Source of the DNA: Hydrangea macrophylla
Taxonomy: Eukaryota > Streptophyta > Magnoliopsida > Cornales > Hydrangeaceae
NCBI GenBank assembly: GCA_033977485.1
Contig: CM066995.1
Location: 52,265,162 to 52,329,161 of the forward strand
DNA: 64,000 bases
Direction: 5' to 3'
The translations under genes and the position numbers were made by a program. Shown piece by piece: positions 31,962 through 44,912 of this stretch. The notes below the pieces were generated by a model. It was not told the origin of the DNA and searched no databases. It was given only the letters and a program-made list of their open reading frames with translations. The first letter of the stretch is position 1. Each line of letters opens with the position of its first letter.

Positions 31962-34900
31962 ATGGGTAGCCAAACCCCCTCAAGCAATGACCGTTCAAGG
32001 ACGTACTGGACTCCAACAATGGAACGGTATTTCATTGATCTTATGTTGGAGCATATGCATAGAGGAAATCGAATTGGCCATACATTCAGTAAGCAAGCAT
32101 GGACAGATATGCTTGCTGTGTTTAATGCAAAATTCGGATCCCAATATGACAAAGACGTTTTAAAAGGACGTTATACAAATTTGTGGAAGCAGTTCAATGA
32201 TGCTAAGAATGTTCTTGGACAGACAGGGTTTTCTTGGGATGAAACTCGACAAATGGTGGTAGCTGAAGATTATGTCTGGGATGCATACATCAAGGTGCAT
32301 TAAATTTGAGTTTGAGTTTGAATTTGAATTTACTCTCCTTGTAATTGGTAATTAGAAATTTAAATACCTGCAGGTTCACCCAGATGCACGAACATATAAG
32401 ACAAAATCAGTGCTGAATTTCAATGACTTATGCTTAATATATGGGTATACAACTGCTGATGGAAGATATAGCCGTTCAAGTCATGACATAGATATTGATG
32501 ATGAAGTCCACGGATTGAATTCAGGTGTGTTTCCTTCTCTTCACTATATCTAGATTAAGGGTAGCGTTGTTTTTGCAGAAAAATAACTTGTCAACTTTTA
32601 GGCTCTTTTTCTCTAGATCTAGATAAGGTTAGCATTGTTGTTTCTATTTGCGGGTTTAGCGAAGAAAAAAGGAAAAGTGTTTTCTTATTGTTTCTCTAGT
32701 GTTCTCCTCTACACTCTTAAAATTTATAAAAGGTACTCAAGAAAAGAACAAGGGAAGTGACTACCAAAATTCAAAATTTTCAATTTCATTTTGTGCCTAT
32801 TTTCTTTTCCTTTCATATTTTCTCATTATTTTCCTCATTAACCAAACAGAGAAAAGTGCTTTCCTTGGAGCTTCTTTTCACTTCTGTCACAAAATCCATG
32901 AGCCAATCAGAACCTAGTTTGAAATGAGCGGATGTTGGACCATTGATCGTTGTTAATTTAAAATTTCTTGCTAATAAGGATTACACACAAAGTTAATTTA
33001 CCTGGTCTACCTTTCCATGCCTTATAAATCATAATATTTTCAAGAAGCTTTCGACACTTTATTTTCACATTATTTAAATTTTTGGTTAAGAGCCCGTTTG
33101 GATAGCTTTTTCGGGACAACAATCACTTACAAGTGATTGTTTAAAAAGCTGTGATAGTTTGGATCTTAGAAGCACACAGCGGAAGCGGGGGCGGGCGTGG
33201 GAGCAGGAGCGAGGAAGCGTTAAACTTTAAGAGATTCAAAGGTTGGGAGCGTTTAAGAAGCGTCCAAATATTTTATATAGATATATTCTATATCTAATTA
33301 TTGCAGAGGAATTTAGATTGACATAATATATTTTAATTGTAAATTTTGTTTTTGAAAGTCTTAAGCCATATGTTCCGACATAAAAATATTTCTTCGGTAA
33401 AATATTTGAGCAAAATAAGAACTTGAATCTATTTATGGGATATTTTGAAACTTGGTTGTGATGGGAGCGGGGTGTGAGCGAGGTTCTAGCATGAGGGGAG
33501 CGAGGTTCCGACACGCTTCTTAGTAAGAAGCGCGGAATCGAGGGTCTGAGGAGGGAGCGTGACCAATTTAGAAGGTTCCTGCTTCTAAGGTTTGGATGTC
33601 TTTTCACAGCTTTCCAAATATCTAATTGCTTGAAAAACTAAAAATCATCCATTTAAAAAAAAAAAAAAAAAAAACTCCAATTTGTAGCTTTTTCCAAAAA
33701 TTGATCAATTTAAACCTAAACGGCTCTACATTGCTCCTGTCATCTGCAAAGAGGTAAAAAAAAACTTCACCCTTTAGCAAATAACTTGATGTTTTGTTGA
33801 TTAAACGTGGCATATCAGGCTATGTGGCACGGGTACTGACACGTGACATGGGTACGATACGATACGGGTACGGGGGTACGGCAATTTTCAAAATTGTAGG
33901 ATAGGGTACGGCTAGGGTACCTTGAATAAAAATTTATTTTTAAAAGCATACTTTTAACAATTAAAAAAAAAAAAAGAAAACAAAGAAGATTGAACAACAC
34001 TACTACATATTAATCCATAGCATATTAGCAAATAAGTAGTCAGGACTAAACAACATTGTTTTAGCATTACAAGTCCACAACATTAAAGAAAAAAAATAAA
34101 AATAAAAAGAAGAAGAAGAAGCAAGTTCACTAAGTACCCACGCTGTACGCCGTACCCACGAAGTACACATGCCGTACCCACGAAGTACCCCCCATAGTTG
34201 TACACTTGTACCCCCTATAGTTTTCAAAAAATACAATCTGACCCCTGTGCCGTACCCACGAAGTACCCATGCCGTCCGTACCCACGAAGTACCGGAGCCG
34301 TACCCAAGTTGAATCCTTCACTTAAAAGTATCAGGACACTGCTAGAGGGGTACCCGACACGTACCCTGGCGTATGGTACGGGTGTCGGTGTCCCCCAAGT
34401 ACCCGGTACTAGTACTTCACTCAAAATGGAGTACCCATGCTTCCTAGATATCAGGTAATCTGCTTGAATTTTTTGGCAAGTTAAGCCTAGCACACCCTTC
34501 AAAGAGTTGAAATTTGCGCACTATGTGGTGTCTTTTAAAAAATGACCTTCTTGGTGGACAACTAAGCTTCAGGTGCCTTAAAATGCGATCCGTGATCATA
34601 TTGCTCTTATGAAGCTTTTAGTGAATCGTGTATGGTGGTGTGGGTTGACCACATTTGCTGATAATTGACCTCTTTATAGGTTCAGGAATTGGTGGCCAAG
34701 CCACTCCAAATTGTGAGCACTCAAGGACAGATTGGACGACTGCCATGGATGAATATTTCATCGAGCTAATGCTGAACCAGCAAGCAAGAGGCAATAAGCT
34801 TGATAACACGTTCAGCAAACAAGCATGGACAGACATGCTCACTTCATTTAATGCCCGATATGGTTCCCAACACAACAAAAGGGTTTTAAGACACCGATAC

Positions 34901-37900
34901 AAGAAATTGTTGAAGTACTTTAATGATATAACTGTTCTGCTTAAACAAAATGGATTTTCCTGGGATGAGACACAAAATATGGTAGCTGCTACCGATGATG
35001 TTTGGGATGCCTATATCAAGGTTTATATATCATGTACCCATTGAGATTTGGTAATTCATTTTTGGCTGTTGGTTTAACTAACTCAAATAGACAAATTTGT
35101 AGGCACGGCCACATGCACGGTCATACAGAACTAAAACGCTGCCGAATTATAAAGATTTGGGATTAGTTTTTGGAGATTCAACCACTGGTGGGATTCAGAG
35201 TGATCAACGTAGAAATAAAGATCTCGAACATGAAATATCAGGAACAAAAACTGGTGCGTTTTAATTTCGTATGTTAAGCTCCAAGTCTCATTACTTATCC
35301 AAAGAAAAAGGAAAATAAGTTGGAAGTACTATGTTCTTCTTGTGCAAGTAATAGATAGTATGAGCATCTTTTCATGCTGGTACTTGCATTTGATGTTGAA
35401 TGGTCTTAAGATTTCGCTTCTGGCGAAGCTGTGAGCCTACCCTTCTCTTAGGACTTGATCCATGATCTTGGTCTATTGTCATTTAAAACTCCGTTGAGAA
35501 ACAGTGGGTGGGATGGGTGATAATTAGCAAACGTTACAAGTTATTTTTGTTTGTATTATTACATATTTCACTTGAAAAAGCATTGACTTGCATAGTTGGA
35601 CGATCTTTAGATCATCTGGCTTAGATTTGTTGATTCCAATGCAAATTTTTATTTCAGCTAAAGATAGACCCCTTCTAAGAGGTTTTCCTTGCAATTTTAC
35701 CCACCATAGTAATCCATGTTTTGACTGGAAGCCCATCCGAGTTCATTGGTATTTTGATTGTGGAAGTAATGTCGGTTATACCTTTCAGTTCCGATGATAA
35801 TAACTATGTTATGAGCACTAAGGAGACCACCAGATACTTTGAATTTTAGTTTAGAAACTAAAATTGATGTCATTATGTCAATGTTGTTTAGAACTCTAAA
35901 CGCTTGTTTGCGAATGCATAAAATTGGATCAGGTTCAGTCCCATTCTCATTTTCTATCTAGTTGTGGAAATCTGTGTCATGTTGGTCTGATTGAGAACCT
36001 GTTTTAAGAATAAATTTAGGCTAGACACGGTCTCTTATCTACCAAACTCTTTTATAAATAGAGTTGTTTCACTTAATGAACCACAGACCGGTTTGTAGCC
36101 TTTCCAAACAGACCCTAAAATCTTTGATGAAAGAAGATTCACTTCTATTAATAAAAATGTTGTGTCTGCAGGCAGTGAACGATCAAGAACATATTGGACC
36201 CCTCCGATGGACCGTTATCTTATTGACTTGTTGCTAGACCAGGTGCATAGAGGGAACAGAATCGGACAGACATTCGTTAGCCAAGCTTGGATTGATATGG
36301 TCACATCATTCAATGAGAAATTCAGATCTCAACATGACAAAGATGTTCTGAAAAATCGATACAAACATTTGAAGAGGCAGTACAATGACATTAAGATTCT
36401 TCTTGAGCAGACTGGGTTTTCTTGGGATGAAAAACGAGAAATGGTGACAGCTCAAGATCATGTTTGGGATGCTTACATCAAGGTGAATTCTTATTTTCTA
36501 GTTCGTATGATTTTGCTTATATTAAAATTTCTTTTGCTTAACTATTTTCTATGCAGACACATCCTGATGCTCGATCATATAGAGTCAAAACTTTGCCAAG
36601 CTATCATAAACTTTGTATTATATATGGGCAAGACAATTCTGATGGAAGGTACGGTCGTCTGGCTCGCAATTTAGACCAGGATGGTGAAATTCCCCTTCTG
36701 ATAACAGGTACATTTCATCCTTAAAATTACATCAGAATTTTCATAGTGCTTAAGGCTGTAAGTGAAATCTCAATTAAGAAATTTTTTATAGTACAAGTAT
36801 CCAATTTAGTTTGTAAAAAAGTATTCCCTCCGTCCCAAATTAAGTGACCCTTTTGGGAATTGCAACAATTCAAGGAGACTTAATTTGTTGTGTTGAAATT
36901 ATTTCAACTTTCATTACTGCCCTAATTTAAACTTAAGATTTCAGTGCCACACTAGAATGAGGGTGTTTTATATACTTTAAGGGAAATACGGAAAGTCCCT
37001 ACTTAAAATACTATAGAGGGAGTATGAGTTTAACTTCTATTAGTTAATACGTGATGCCCTTTGAAATCTTATACAAAAAGTTGTGTTTTATTCATTATTC
37101 AGTAATGACTGCTTATTATTTATTACCATTTGACATGCATTAACCTATTTTTCTCAGTAAATTTATGAATTTAACCACTGGGCTACTAAACCGTCCAGGT
37201 TCATAAACCATCAATAATTACAATTGGACCTACCTTGCATCATTTCTAACTAAAAGGACCCAAAAGAAACGGCGAAAAAAGGCTCGACTTAGTGACATTG
37301 GAATTTTATGTTGGACCAAAAATGTGTAATAGGGTCCACAACCTTGTTTTCAGCTTTTAAAAGCTTATGATATCTGTTTAGCTAGTCAATAGACATGAAA
37401 CCTGCCAAAATTGGTAAAATACTCAAAAGTTGGTCATTGGTGTAATTTACCCCATATACAAACATCGGACTTTAGATCCGTAGGCTAAGTTGCTAACGGA
37501 GTAAAACATGGTAATGTCCAATTAGCACTTGGTCATCTGATATTTATGTGACATTATTTTTAATAGTTTTGAACAATTAGCACTTTGTCGTCTACAATTT
37601 AATGTGACATACAGTATGCTCACTGAATGTTTAGAAGTGGGATGCACAAATTACAGGCAGACCTGGAGACCCAATCTTTATGGTTCGGGTTGGTTTTGGC
37701 CTGAAGAAGTTTTGGTTCGTTCTGATTCGGGGCTGGTCCTTCTTCTTTGCATACAGGAAAGGGGCTTTTGTTTAGATTTATACAGGAAATTTACTTGCTA
37801 AAAAGATTTGTACAGGAAGTTACATGAGACATGCCATACATATATGATTAGCTAATTACGTTCACTTGATAGCATTGCAGTGGGTAGCCATGTTTTTGTA

Positions 37901-38200
37901 GCAACTCCAACACATCCATGCCCCTGAAGTGGCCGCTGGTACACATTTTCACCTCACGCAGCTCATCACATACAGTGTTCTAAAAATCCTCCTAGGTCTC
38001 CGCCTAGGCCCTAGGCCTTACCCAACCGCATGGATTTTCACCTAATCCTTGCCCAACCGGCCTAGGAGGCCGCCTAGGCGTAGACGGCCCAGGAGGCTTA
38101 GGGGTGGAATTGTCATTTTCTTGAAATAATAACAAGGGCAAAACCCTAATAATCCCCTAAGGCACCACACCACAGTCGTTCATTCAATTGACTACCAAGA

Positions 38201-38259
<59 letters not shown>

Positions 38260-40306
38260 AAGACGACTCACGACTCACGAGAACTTCATGAAGTCGATTT
38301 TGTATCTGATGAGGATACATAAGAAGAGGGTGATGAGGAGTATGAGTGTGAGTCTGATGGAGAGAGAGTGTTGGAGCAATATGGAGAAGAAGATTTGGAA
38401 GCTTAGTTTGTTGGTAAGCATCAATTTAAATTACATTGTTGATATCTAATAATGTGTCTTTTTTTTTTTTTCTTCATATTGGTCTATCAGAATTGTTTCT
38501 GTATTATTAATTTTGCTTTAAAATACTAGGCCTCCGCCTAGGCCCCTAGGCCCTAAGCCCCCCCTCGCGGCCCGCCTACCGCCTAAGGATTTTTAGAACA
38601 CTGCATACCCTCGAGGTCATGTTTGGCCTCAAGTCTTGACTGCACCTCACTTTGCACCTAATAAGTACCGATACGGATAAACTGACACAGACACCACACG
38701 ACACGACACAACGATGTGGCAAAACCTTGAAAAAAAAAAACCACTATATAGTGACGACACGAGGTATTAATTATGTATGTGTGTGTGTGTGTGTGTGTGT
38801 TTAAAAATATGTAACCAACTAACCATGTAACATAAAAGTAGCAATATTTGTGAAATAACTAGCATGTAAAATAAATTACTTCCAAAAAACAGTACCAACA
38901 CTACCAACTCTACCATTTAAGCATTATTAACAAAACAACTATACTCCATAAAGCAACAAGATGCATATAACATTCTTTTTACTGTAGAATGTCATAACTT
39001 TTTGCAGTCATACAATATGCCAGAAGCGTCTTCCACTTGACCCATCCTGGTTTAATTCTATGAACTACATCATCTCCATCTCACCATCCATATGACTTGG
39101 TCATATATCCATGGTCGTTCAAAAATATATTCAGCCAGTATACACCCATAATTTGATTGAAGTGAGGACAGGTTCCGGTTTGACTATGAACTCTAATCTG
39201 AGCTCCAAACCTAGCTACAGACATACTGCAAGGCAGCCCCCGGGTTAGAAGGCGGCAGGGGAAGGAAGGGTAATGTGCATAGACAAGTTCATCACTTTGT
39301 AGACCAAACAAAGCAAATCCATTTTTCCTGAAGCAACCCAAAAAAGTTCGGACCGCTAACCGTTTCTCTGACGTTTTCAGTCTGGTTCTGCACTCTGAGG
39401 ACCCGTTGATTGTCGATTCGGTTCTGTGTCAGACTCGAACCTGACCCACGTGTACTCGAAAACAATTATACAAGTGTTAATTTTAAAGCAAAGACCCTTC
39501 GGTATACTAATGATGTCTTGATATATGTTTGTGGTCGAAGGGAAAGCCATTAGAGCTGTCAACATGTCGTAAAAAGACTTACTGGGAGTAACTTTGGTCT
39601 CACTCAAGTGTTAATTTTAAAGCAAATACCCTTCGATATACTAATGATGTCTTTATATATGCTTGTGGTCGAAGGGAAAGCCATTAGAGCTGTCAACGTG
39701 TCATAAAAAGACTTACTGGGAGTAACTTTGGTCTCACTCTTCTATGTGTGTGTGTGTGTGTGTGCGAGTTTGAGTCTGTGTGCACGCAATTTACATCACC
39801 ACAAGAATTTAGTTTATTTGCTTGCCTTGGGCTGCATGTGAATTCATGCAGAAGCACAGATGCAATATTCTGCAGTGAATGGTACAACTGGTAAATGTTG
39901 TATGGTGAAATCATATTCTGTTTCTAAAGCCATAGTATAGTTAAATGCTGGTATGGTATCTTAAGGGTCACAAGCTATGACGCGGGGACGTGGGTGCGGG
40001 GAGTTCGGCAATTTTTTCAAAATCAAGAGTGCGGGTGCGGTGGGGTACTTATATAAAATATTAAAAATATTTTTTTATATATTGTTATATATGAACCATT
40101 CTAGTAGTATACACACTTGTTTTCAATTTTATTTATGTATTTGTTTGTTTTTTCTGATTAATACCTAATAACTACAAACAAACAATAAAATTAAGAAATA
40201 TATTAGTTATGTGTATCGAGTATATTTTATATATGTGACCTTTAAAAAAAGGGGAAGAAAAGAGAGAGTATAAACATACCCACACACACGACACACAAAC
40301 ACAGCA

Positions 40307-40350
<44 letters not shown>

Positions 40351-41041
40351 CGACACAAACACACCGTCTCACACATACAATGATACAAACATACCCACAC
40401 GGGCCACACATCCATAGATTCGACACACAAACATTAACACACAGTCACACACACACCGACACACATCTACGTACACAAATACACACATTGACACTCAAAC
40501 ACATGACACAGATCGGGGCTCTTACCTGCTCCTGAGCTTGAAGGCTGCGACCGATCTGCTATTTCAGTGCTGCAATTCTTCAGATCGACGAAGACGAGGC
40601 TCAAAAGAGAGGGAAAGCACTATGTATTTTTGTTTTGCCGATCGTGTTTGCTCCAATTCTTCTTCTTTGTTTTTTGGACCCCCAGTTCTTCCGACCTCTT
40701 ATTTTATTTTCTACTGTTTGTTTTTTGGACCCCCACTTCTTCAGACCTACTATTTTATTTTCTACTGTTTGTTTTTTGGACCCCCAATTTGATAAAATTT
40801 TGTTTTTAACCTTTTTTTTTTTTACAAAAAGTGCCCCGTTGCAACCCCAAGAGTGTCCCTCCCGCACCACTAACGCACCCGGTCACACCCAAGCCGCACC
40901 CAAAACCCACAAAGACCTCAAGAAGCACTCCGAACTACCTGCCGCACTCGAACTGGGTGCGCCCCTACGGCTTCATTTTTGAAGTGTCCATGCAGCTTTG
41001 GTCACAAGGCTATATATTCAACTCTTACAACACACGCACAC

Positions 41042-41114
<73 letters not shown>

Positions 41115-41899
41115 ATGTTAACCATACTTGGGTACGGGTGTAATGTGCAGGTGTGCATCTAGGTGTCGGACTTCTCTAAATCTAAATCTTAGGATCCGGC
41201 GACACGTGTCTAAACGTTGGATACGGGTATGCGGACCCCTTTTGAACATATTAACATACCATCTTTCTTCATATGAATAATTGGAAACCTTCTTTGCTCC
41301 AATTCTTGAGTTTCTTCTTACGTTTTCAACAGTACATGTGGCGGATTCAGGTGTCTGATTGGGTATGGGGGTCGGGTACTTGGGGTGAAGTAGGAGAGTC
41401 CATGTAACATAGGAGAGAGAGAGTGTGAGAAATGAAATCGGAGTCTATTAAACTGGGAATGAGAACTTGGATCTGGAATTCAGAGCTAAATTACATTTCT
41501 GTAGTATGTAGGCTCGTCCTAAATGGTACCATCGATTCATTTTTTCTTTCTAAATTTGTAGATGGATGGAGGGATGGCCAATCTCCAGCGAGTACAGATT
41601 TGATGATAGATTGGACGCCACCAATGGAGCGGCACTTCCTTGACCTCATGATAGAGCAGGTGCATCAAGGATATAAGATTGACCATACATTCAATGAGCA
41701 AGCTTGGGTTCACATGATTGAATCACTTAATGAAAAATTCGGAGTTCAGAGTGACAAACATATGCTAGAAAATCAGTATATATGCTTAATGAAACAATAC
41801 TTTGACATCAGCAGTCTTCTCAATCAGAAAGGATTTGCATTGGATGAAACTCAACAAATAGTTGTTGCTAATGATGATGCATGGGAAGCTCACATCAAG
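31962..41899 (+). CDS. Multi-domain Myb/SANT-like protein gene (partial: exons 1-7)
   Basis: Exons 31962-32294, 32374-32524, 34680-35020, 35103-35253, 36172-36482, 36557-36707 and 41562-41899 all have GT-AG borders and join in one open frame. Odd exons each hold a Myb/SANT-like DNA-binding domain ('YWTPTMERYFIDLMLE', 'QAWTDMLAVFNAKFG', 'GFSWDETRQMV', 'VWDAYIK'). Even exons are each exactly 151 nt and encode 'HPDARxYxxKxLPxYxxLxxIYG'. There are four domains. The architecture matches plant proteins with tandem Myb_DNA-bind_3 domains (Arabidopsis At2g24960-type, LIMYB relatives), probably nuclear DNA-binding. The fourth domain has drifted (ALDE for SWDE, AWEAHIK). No eighth exon is visible to the window end, so the gene is either cut short by the copia insertion or continues outside. 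Start at 31962 is the first ATG in frame with the domain. Confidence 0.8.
33088..33726. repeat. Inverted-repeat sequence in intron 2, possible MITE
   Basis: The left part 'agagcccgtttgg' is mirrored by 'cctaaacggctct' at about 33708-33722, and inner segments ('agctgtgatagtttgga' near 33150, its complement near 33595) pair as well. No clean target duplication was found. Interior includes 'ggagcg' G-rich repeats near 33180-33230 and 33460-33560. Confidence 0.4.
33820..34447. mobile_element. hAT-type MITE (family 1), ~628 bp
   Basis: A perfect 8-bp target duplication, atatcagg (33812-33819 and 34448-34455), flanks ends CTATGTGGCACGGGTAC and its rough complement (right end reads CTAGGAAGCATGGGTAC on the minus strand). 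The inside is rich in 'gtacccacgaagtaccc' repeats. It lies in intron 2 of the Myb/SANT-like gene. A second, inverted copy is at 45748-46340. Confidence 0.85.
36824..37022. mobile_element. Stowaway-type MITE, ~199 bp
   Basis: It starts ttccctccgtccc and ends agagggag, between TA dinucleotides, which fits the Stowaway (Tc1/mariner) terminal motif CTCCCTCCGTCCC. Located in intron 6 of the Myb/SANT-like gene. Confidence 0.8.
37023..37972. other. Intron 6 sequence without recognisable features
   Basis: A/T-rich intronic sequence. Nothing beyond short A/T runs is recognisable. A 'ggttcgggttggttttgg' run near 37680 looks like degraded repeat. Confidence 0.4.
37973..38603. mobile_element. MITE with CAGTGTTCTAAAAATCC ends, ~631 bp
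   Basis: The left end CAGTGTTCTAAAAATCC is matched by its complement at 38585-38603. The CAGTG end fits hAT termini, though no exact 8-bp duplication remains. Inner flanks are rich in 'cctaggccctaggc'-type palindromes on both sides. A (GA)n run of ~53 bp lies at 38204-38257. No transposase is present. In intron 6. Confidence 0.7.
38604..39470. other. Intron 6, degraded repeat sequence
   Basis: Near 38660-38720 is 'accgatacgg...gacacgacacaacgatgtgg', which looks like a remnant of the CTATG.. hAT-MITE families. A (TG)n run lies at 38778-38800. The segment 39000-39360 holds no gene. Confidence 0.4.
39471..39740. repeat. 134-bp tandem duplication
   Basis: A block starting 'caagtgttaattttaaagc' at 39471 is repeated at 39605 with a few mismatches, through 'gtaactttggtctcactc'. 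A (TG)n run follows at about 39745-39762. Confidence 0.85.
39763..40670. other. Intron 6, CA-rich low-complexity sequence
   Basis: G-rich 'gcggggacgtgggtgcgggg' at about 39980-40010 and its C-rich counterpart near 40860-40960 may be the ends of a decayed MITE. In between lie a long (CA)n tract (about 40280-40347) and more CA-rich sequence to 40510. No gene. Confidence 0.4.
40671..40790. repeat. 51-bp tandem repeat, ~2.3 copies
   Basis: 'tttttggacccccagttctt' and a T-rich tail ending 'ctactgtttg' recur at 40671, 40722 and 40773 with small changes. The period is a multiple of three, so open frames run through it by chance. Confidence 0.8.
41045..41112. repeat. (GA)n microsatellite, ~68 bp
   Basis: Uninterrupted GA repeat directly left of the MITE at 41113. 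The MITE's 8-bp duplication gagagaga is taken from it, so the MITE inserted into the microsatellite. Confidence 0.95.
41113..41412. mobile_element. hAT-type MITE (family 2), 300 bp
   Basis: Ends CTATGTTAACC and TGTAACATAG are inverted, flanked by gagagaga on both sides. It shares most of its sequence with 55005-55317 ('aggtgtcggac', 'cttaggatccgg', 'gttggatacgggtatgcgg', 'gagagtcca'). Lies 150 bp before exon 7 of the Myb/SANT-like gene. Confidence 0.85.
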
Positions 41900-42343
41900 G
41901 TGCTATTCTCTTACCCACTCTAGTTTGAAATTTTTTAGAGGCTGTTTGGGTGGTGATATAAGAACGGGTCTGTATTATTTGTTACATAAGAGTCCATGCC
42001 TCACTTAAGATACCATGCCACAAGAATTGGTTCTTTTTTTTTTTTTTTTTTTTGATAAGCACAAGAATTGGTTCTTTATTAAACCAACACTACTTATATT
42101 CATAAAAAAACCAGATAAAAGCAAGTCTAGGTCTAAACATGCTACTGTACCAAACTATGAAGCACGGACACGAACACTCCGACACGGATACGACACTGGC
42201 ACGTCGACAAAATCCTAAAAAATTGCATATTGACTCTACAGGAAGAGTGTCTGTGAAGTGTCGGACACGATACGACCTATGTTACTCGGACTTGGCAGAA
42301 GGGATGGTATATTCGCGTCGACGCGGACACGAACATGGGATAC

Positions 42344-42494
42344 TGTCAAGAATAATTATTTGGTAAAAGCTTAGGTTCTAACAATAAGCGAGAACCTTTT
42401 ATATTAAACATAAAGAAGAAGAAAGAAATATTACAACCAAGTCCCTAGACTTGTAACAAAATAAAACACTTAACACATAAAATAACTCTTAACA
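42344..42494 (-). repeat. 3' LTR of the copia element
   Basis: Starts tgtcaagaataatt and ends actcttaaca. Matches 48329-48480 with a handful of differences, including near 'aataagcgagaacctttt' versus 'aataggctagatactttt'. Confidence 0.9.
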
Positions 42495-42608
42495 CTTCCC
42501 CTCAAGCTTATACAAAAATATCTCTCATTCCCATCTTGTCAATGATAGTATAAAACGGTAAACTCCCAACGGCTTTAGTAAGAACATCAACAACTTGATC
42601 ACAAGTCT

Positions 42609-44912
42609 TCACAAAGGAAACACAAATAGTGCCACAACTAATTTTCTCTTTGATGAAGTGTCGATCAGTCTTGTTCTATCATGTTGAACATGATTATGAG
42701 CTATACTAATGGACGCTTTGTTGTCACAAAATAGCTTCATAGAGCTTGTCTGACCAACATTTAGGTCCTTCAGTAGTGACCTAATCCACATTAGCTCACA
42801 AATACCTTAGGCCATAGCCCTGAATTCAGCTTCTGCCCCAGACCCGGCCACTACATTTTGTTCCTTCTCCAGGTGACAAGTTTACCGCCTACAAACGTGC
42901 AATACCTTGAAGTAGACCTCCTATCAGTAATGGATCCAGCCCAGTCTGCATCTGTGTATTTCTCCACCCTTTAGGTGGTCATGTTTAGCAAAAAAATAAA
43001 AAAATAAAATAAAATAAAATCTTTCCCTGGAGCAAACTTTAAATATCAAAGAATCCGAAGAACAAGTTGCTGATGTGACTCTCGCGGAGAATGCATAGAC
43101 TGATTGACAACACTTACGGCAAATGCAATATCCGGACAAATATGAGATTGGTAAATAAGCTTACCAATAAGTCTCAGATAACTCCCCCTATCCACTAACT
43201 CCCCACTATTTTCATCACCAAGCTTTTTATTTTGCTCCATAGGTGTATCACACGCCTTACTACCTAGCATTCCTGTCTCTTTCAACAAGTCTAGGACATA
43301 TTTCCTTTGGGAATAAAGATCTCGTGTTTGGACCGAGCAAGTTCGATCCCAAGAAAGAACTTCAAGGCCCCCAAGTCTTTTATCTCAAATTCAATGGCCA
43401 ATTGCTTCTTCAGCTTTTCCATTTCCTCTAGTTCATCTCCTGTAAGAACAATATCATCAACATACACAATAAGGGCAGTAGTCTTACCCTGAGAGGAATG
43501 TTTGATGAACAATATGTGATTTGCATGACTCTGTCTAAAACCAAACCGAAGCATAGCCTATGTGAATCTTTCAAACCAGGCCCTTGGACACTGTTTGAGA
43601 CCATACAATGATTTTTTTAAGCCTACACACCTTCCCATTTGGCTTGGAGTCCTCGAACCCTAGAGGGATGTCCATATAAACCTCTTCTTCTAAGTCGCCA
43701 TGCAAGAAAGCATTCTTTACATTAAACTGGTGAAGTGGCCAATCCTGGTTGACTGCCAGTGAAAGTAGGATTCTAATCGAATTCATCTTCGTGATTGGGG
43801 CAATGTCTTCTCATAGTCCACCCCATAGGTCTGAGTGAACTCTTTTGCCACCAACCAAGCTTTATACCTCTCAATAGAACCGTCAGCCCGGTGCTTCACA
43901 GTGTACACCCACTTGCACCCCACAGTCCTCTTTCCTTTAGGTAGCTCGGTTAACTCCCAAGTACCAGTCTTTTGAAGAGCCTTCATCTCCTCAATCATGG
44001 CATGTTTCCACTTAGGATCAACAAGAGCTTCCTGTACATGGTTAGAGGAAAGTTTTGAAAGGAAGGCTTTATAGGAAGGAGAGAGATGAGAATAAGACAC
44101 GAAGTTAGATATAGGATGTTGAGTATAGGATCTAACACCCTTTCTAACAATAATAGGGACATCTAAATCGTCTAAGTCAAGAGAGGGTGTATCAGATGGA
44201 TTACCTGGATCTTCATCACTTAGAGAGAATGGCAATGGAAGTGGCAGTGGAGAAACATGAGCAGTACTAACTTTTGGAGTCTCTCTGGTCTTTCTTTTAC
44301 TCCATGTCCCCCCTGGAATAAACCCTCAACTCATTCTCCCTATCCTCCCTTTGCCTCTCAATTACCTCTTATTCAGGCTCCCTCGCACCTTTCTCACTTT
44401 CTCTTTCTGGTTCAACTATCTCTACTTCGGGCACCTTGCCCTCAACTCTCTCTTCCTCAATCATCGTAGGCAAAACCGGTATCTCTTCACTCCTCGATTC
44501 CCCTTGAAGAGGTACCGTAGAGACAATAAAGTAGGACTGTGACTCATGAAATGTGACATCTATAGTGACGAACCATTTCCTAGACGGAGGATGGTAGCAA
44601 TTGTAGCCTTTTTGAGTGGGGGAGTACTGAAAAATACACACTTAATAGCACAAGGATCTAATTTTCCACGGGTTGGACTGTGGTTACGAACAAAGCAAAC
44701 ACAATAAAAAACACGAGACAGAATGGACGAGGATAGAGAGGAGTGAGAAAGAACCTGTAGAAGTGTTGTCTTGTCAACACACAAGTAGGGAGAAGATTGA
44801 TAAGATAAGTTGTAGTTAACACGGCCTCACCCGAATAATAGTGAGGGGCGTGAACCTGGAAGAGTAAGGACTGGGCAACATCTAAAAGGTGATGATTCTT
44901 ACGCCCAGCCAC
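42609..44912 (-). pseudogene. Copia integrase C-terminus, RT and RNase H
   Basis: From right to left: integrase end ('HHLLDVAQSLLF', 'YYSGEAVLTTTYLIN'), a linker, then RT with 'ALVDPKWKHAMIEEMKALQ', 'GTWELTELPKGKRTVGCKWV', 'VKNAFLHGDLEEEVYMDIP', and YVDDIVLTG. RNase H follows with 'DIAFAVSVVNQSM' and 'KLFCDNKASISIAHN'. Several frameshifts and stops (near 44250, 43785, 43560, 43290, 43040) leave no full-length frame. A run of A/T bases (about 42990-43020) sits within the RNase H part. Confidence 0.85.

Noticed and set aside
40601..40870. Minus-strand frame with repeated 'WGSKKQTVENKI' units
   Set aside because: Produced by the 51-bp tandem repeat, which is a multiple of three. No supporting signals.
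39976..40980. A large MITE bounded by G-rich and C-rich 'gtgcgggg' ends
   Set aside because: The ends are only loosely complementary and no target duplication could be found, so it is left as low-complexity intron sequence.
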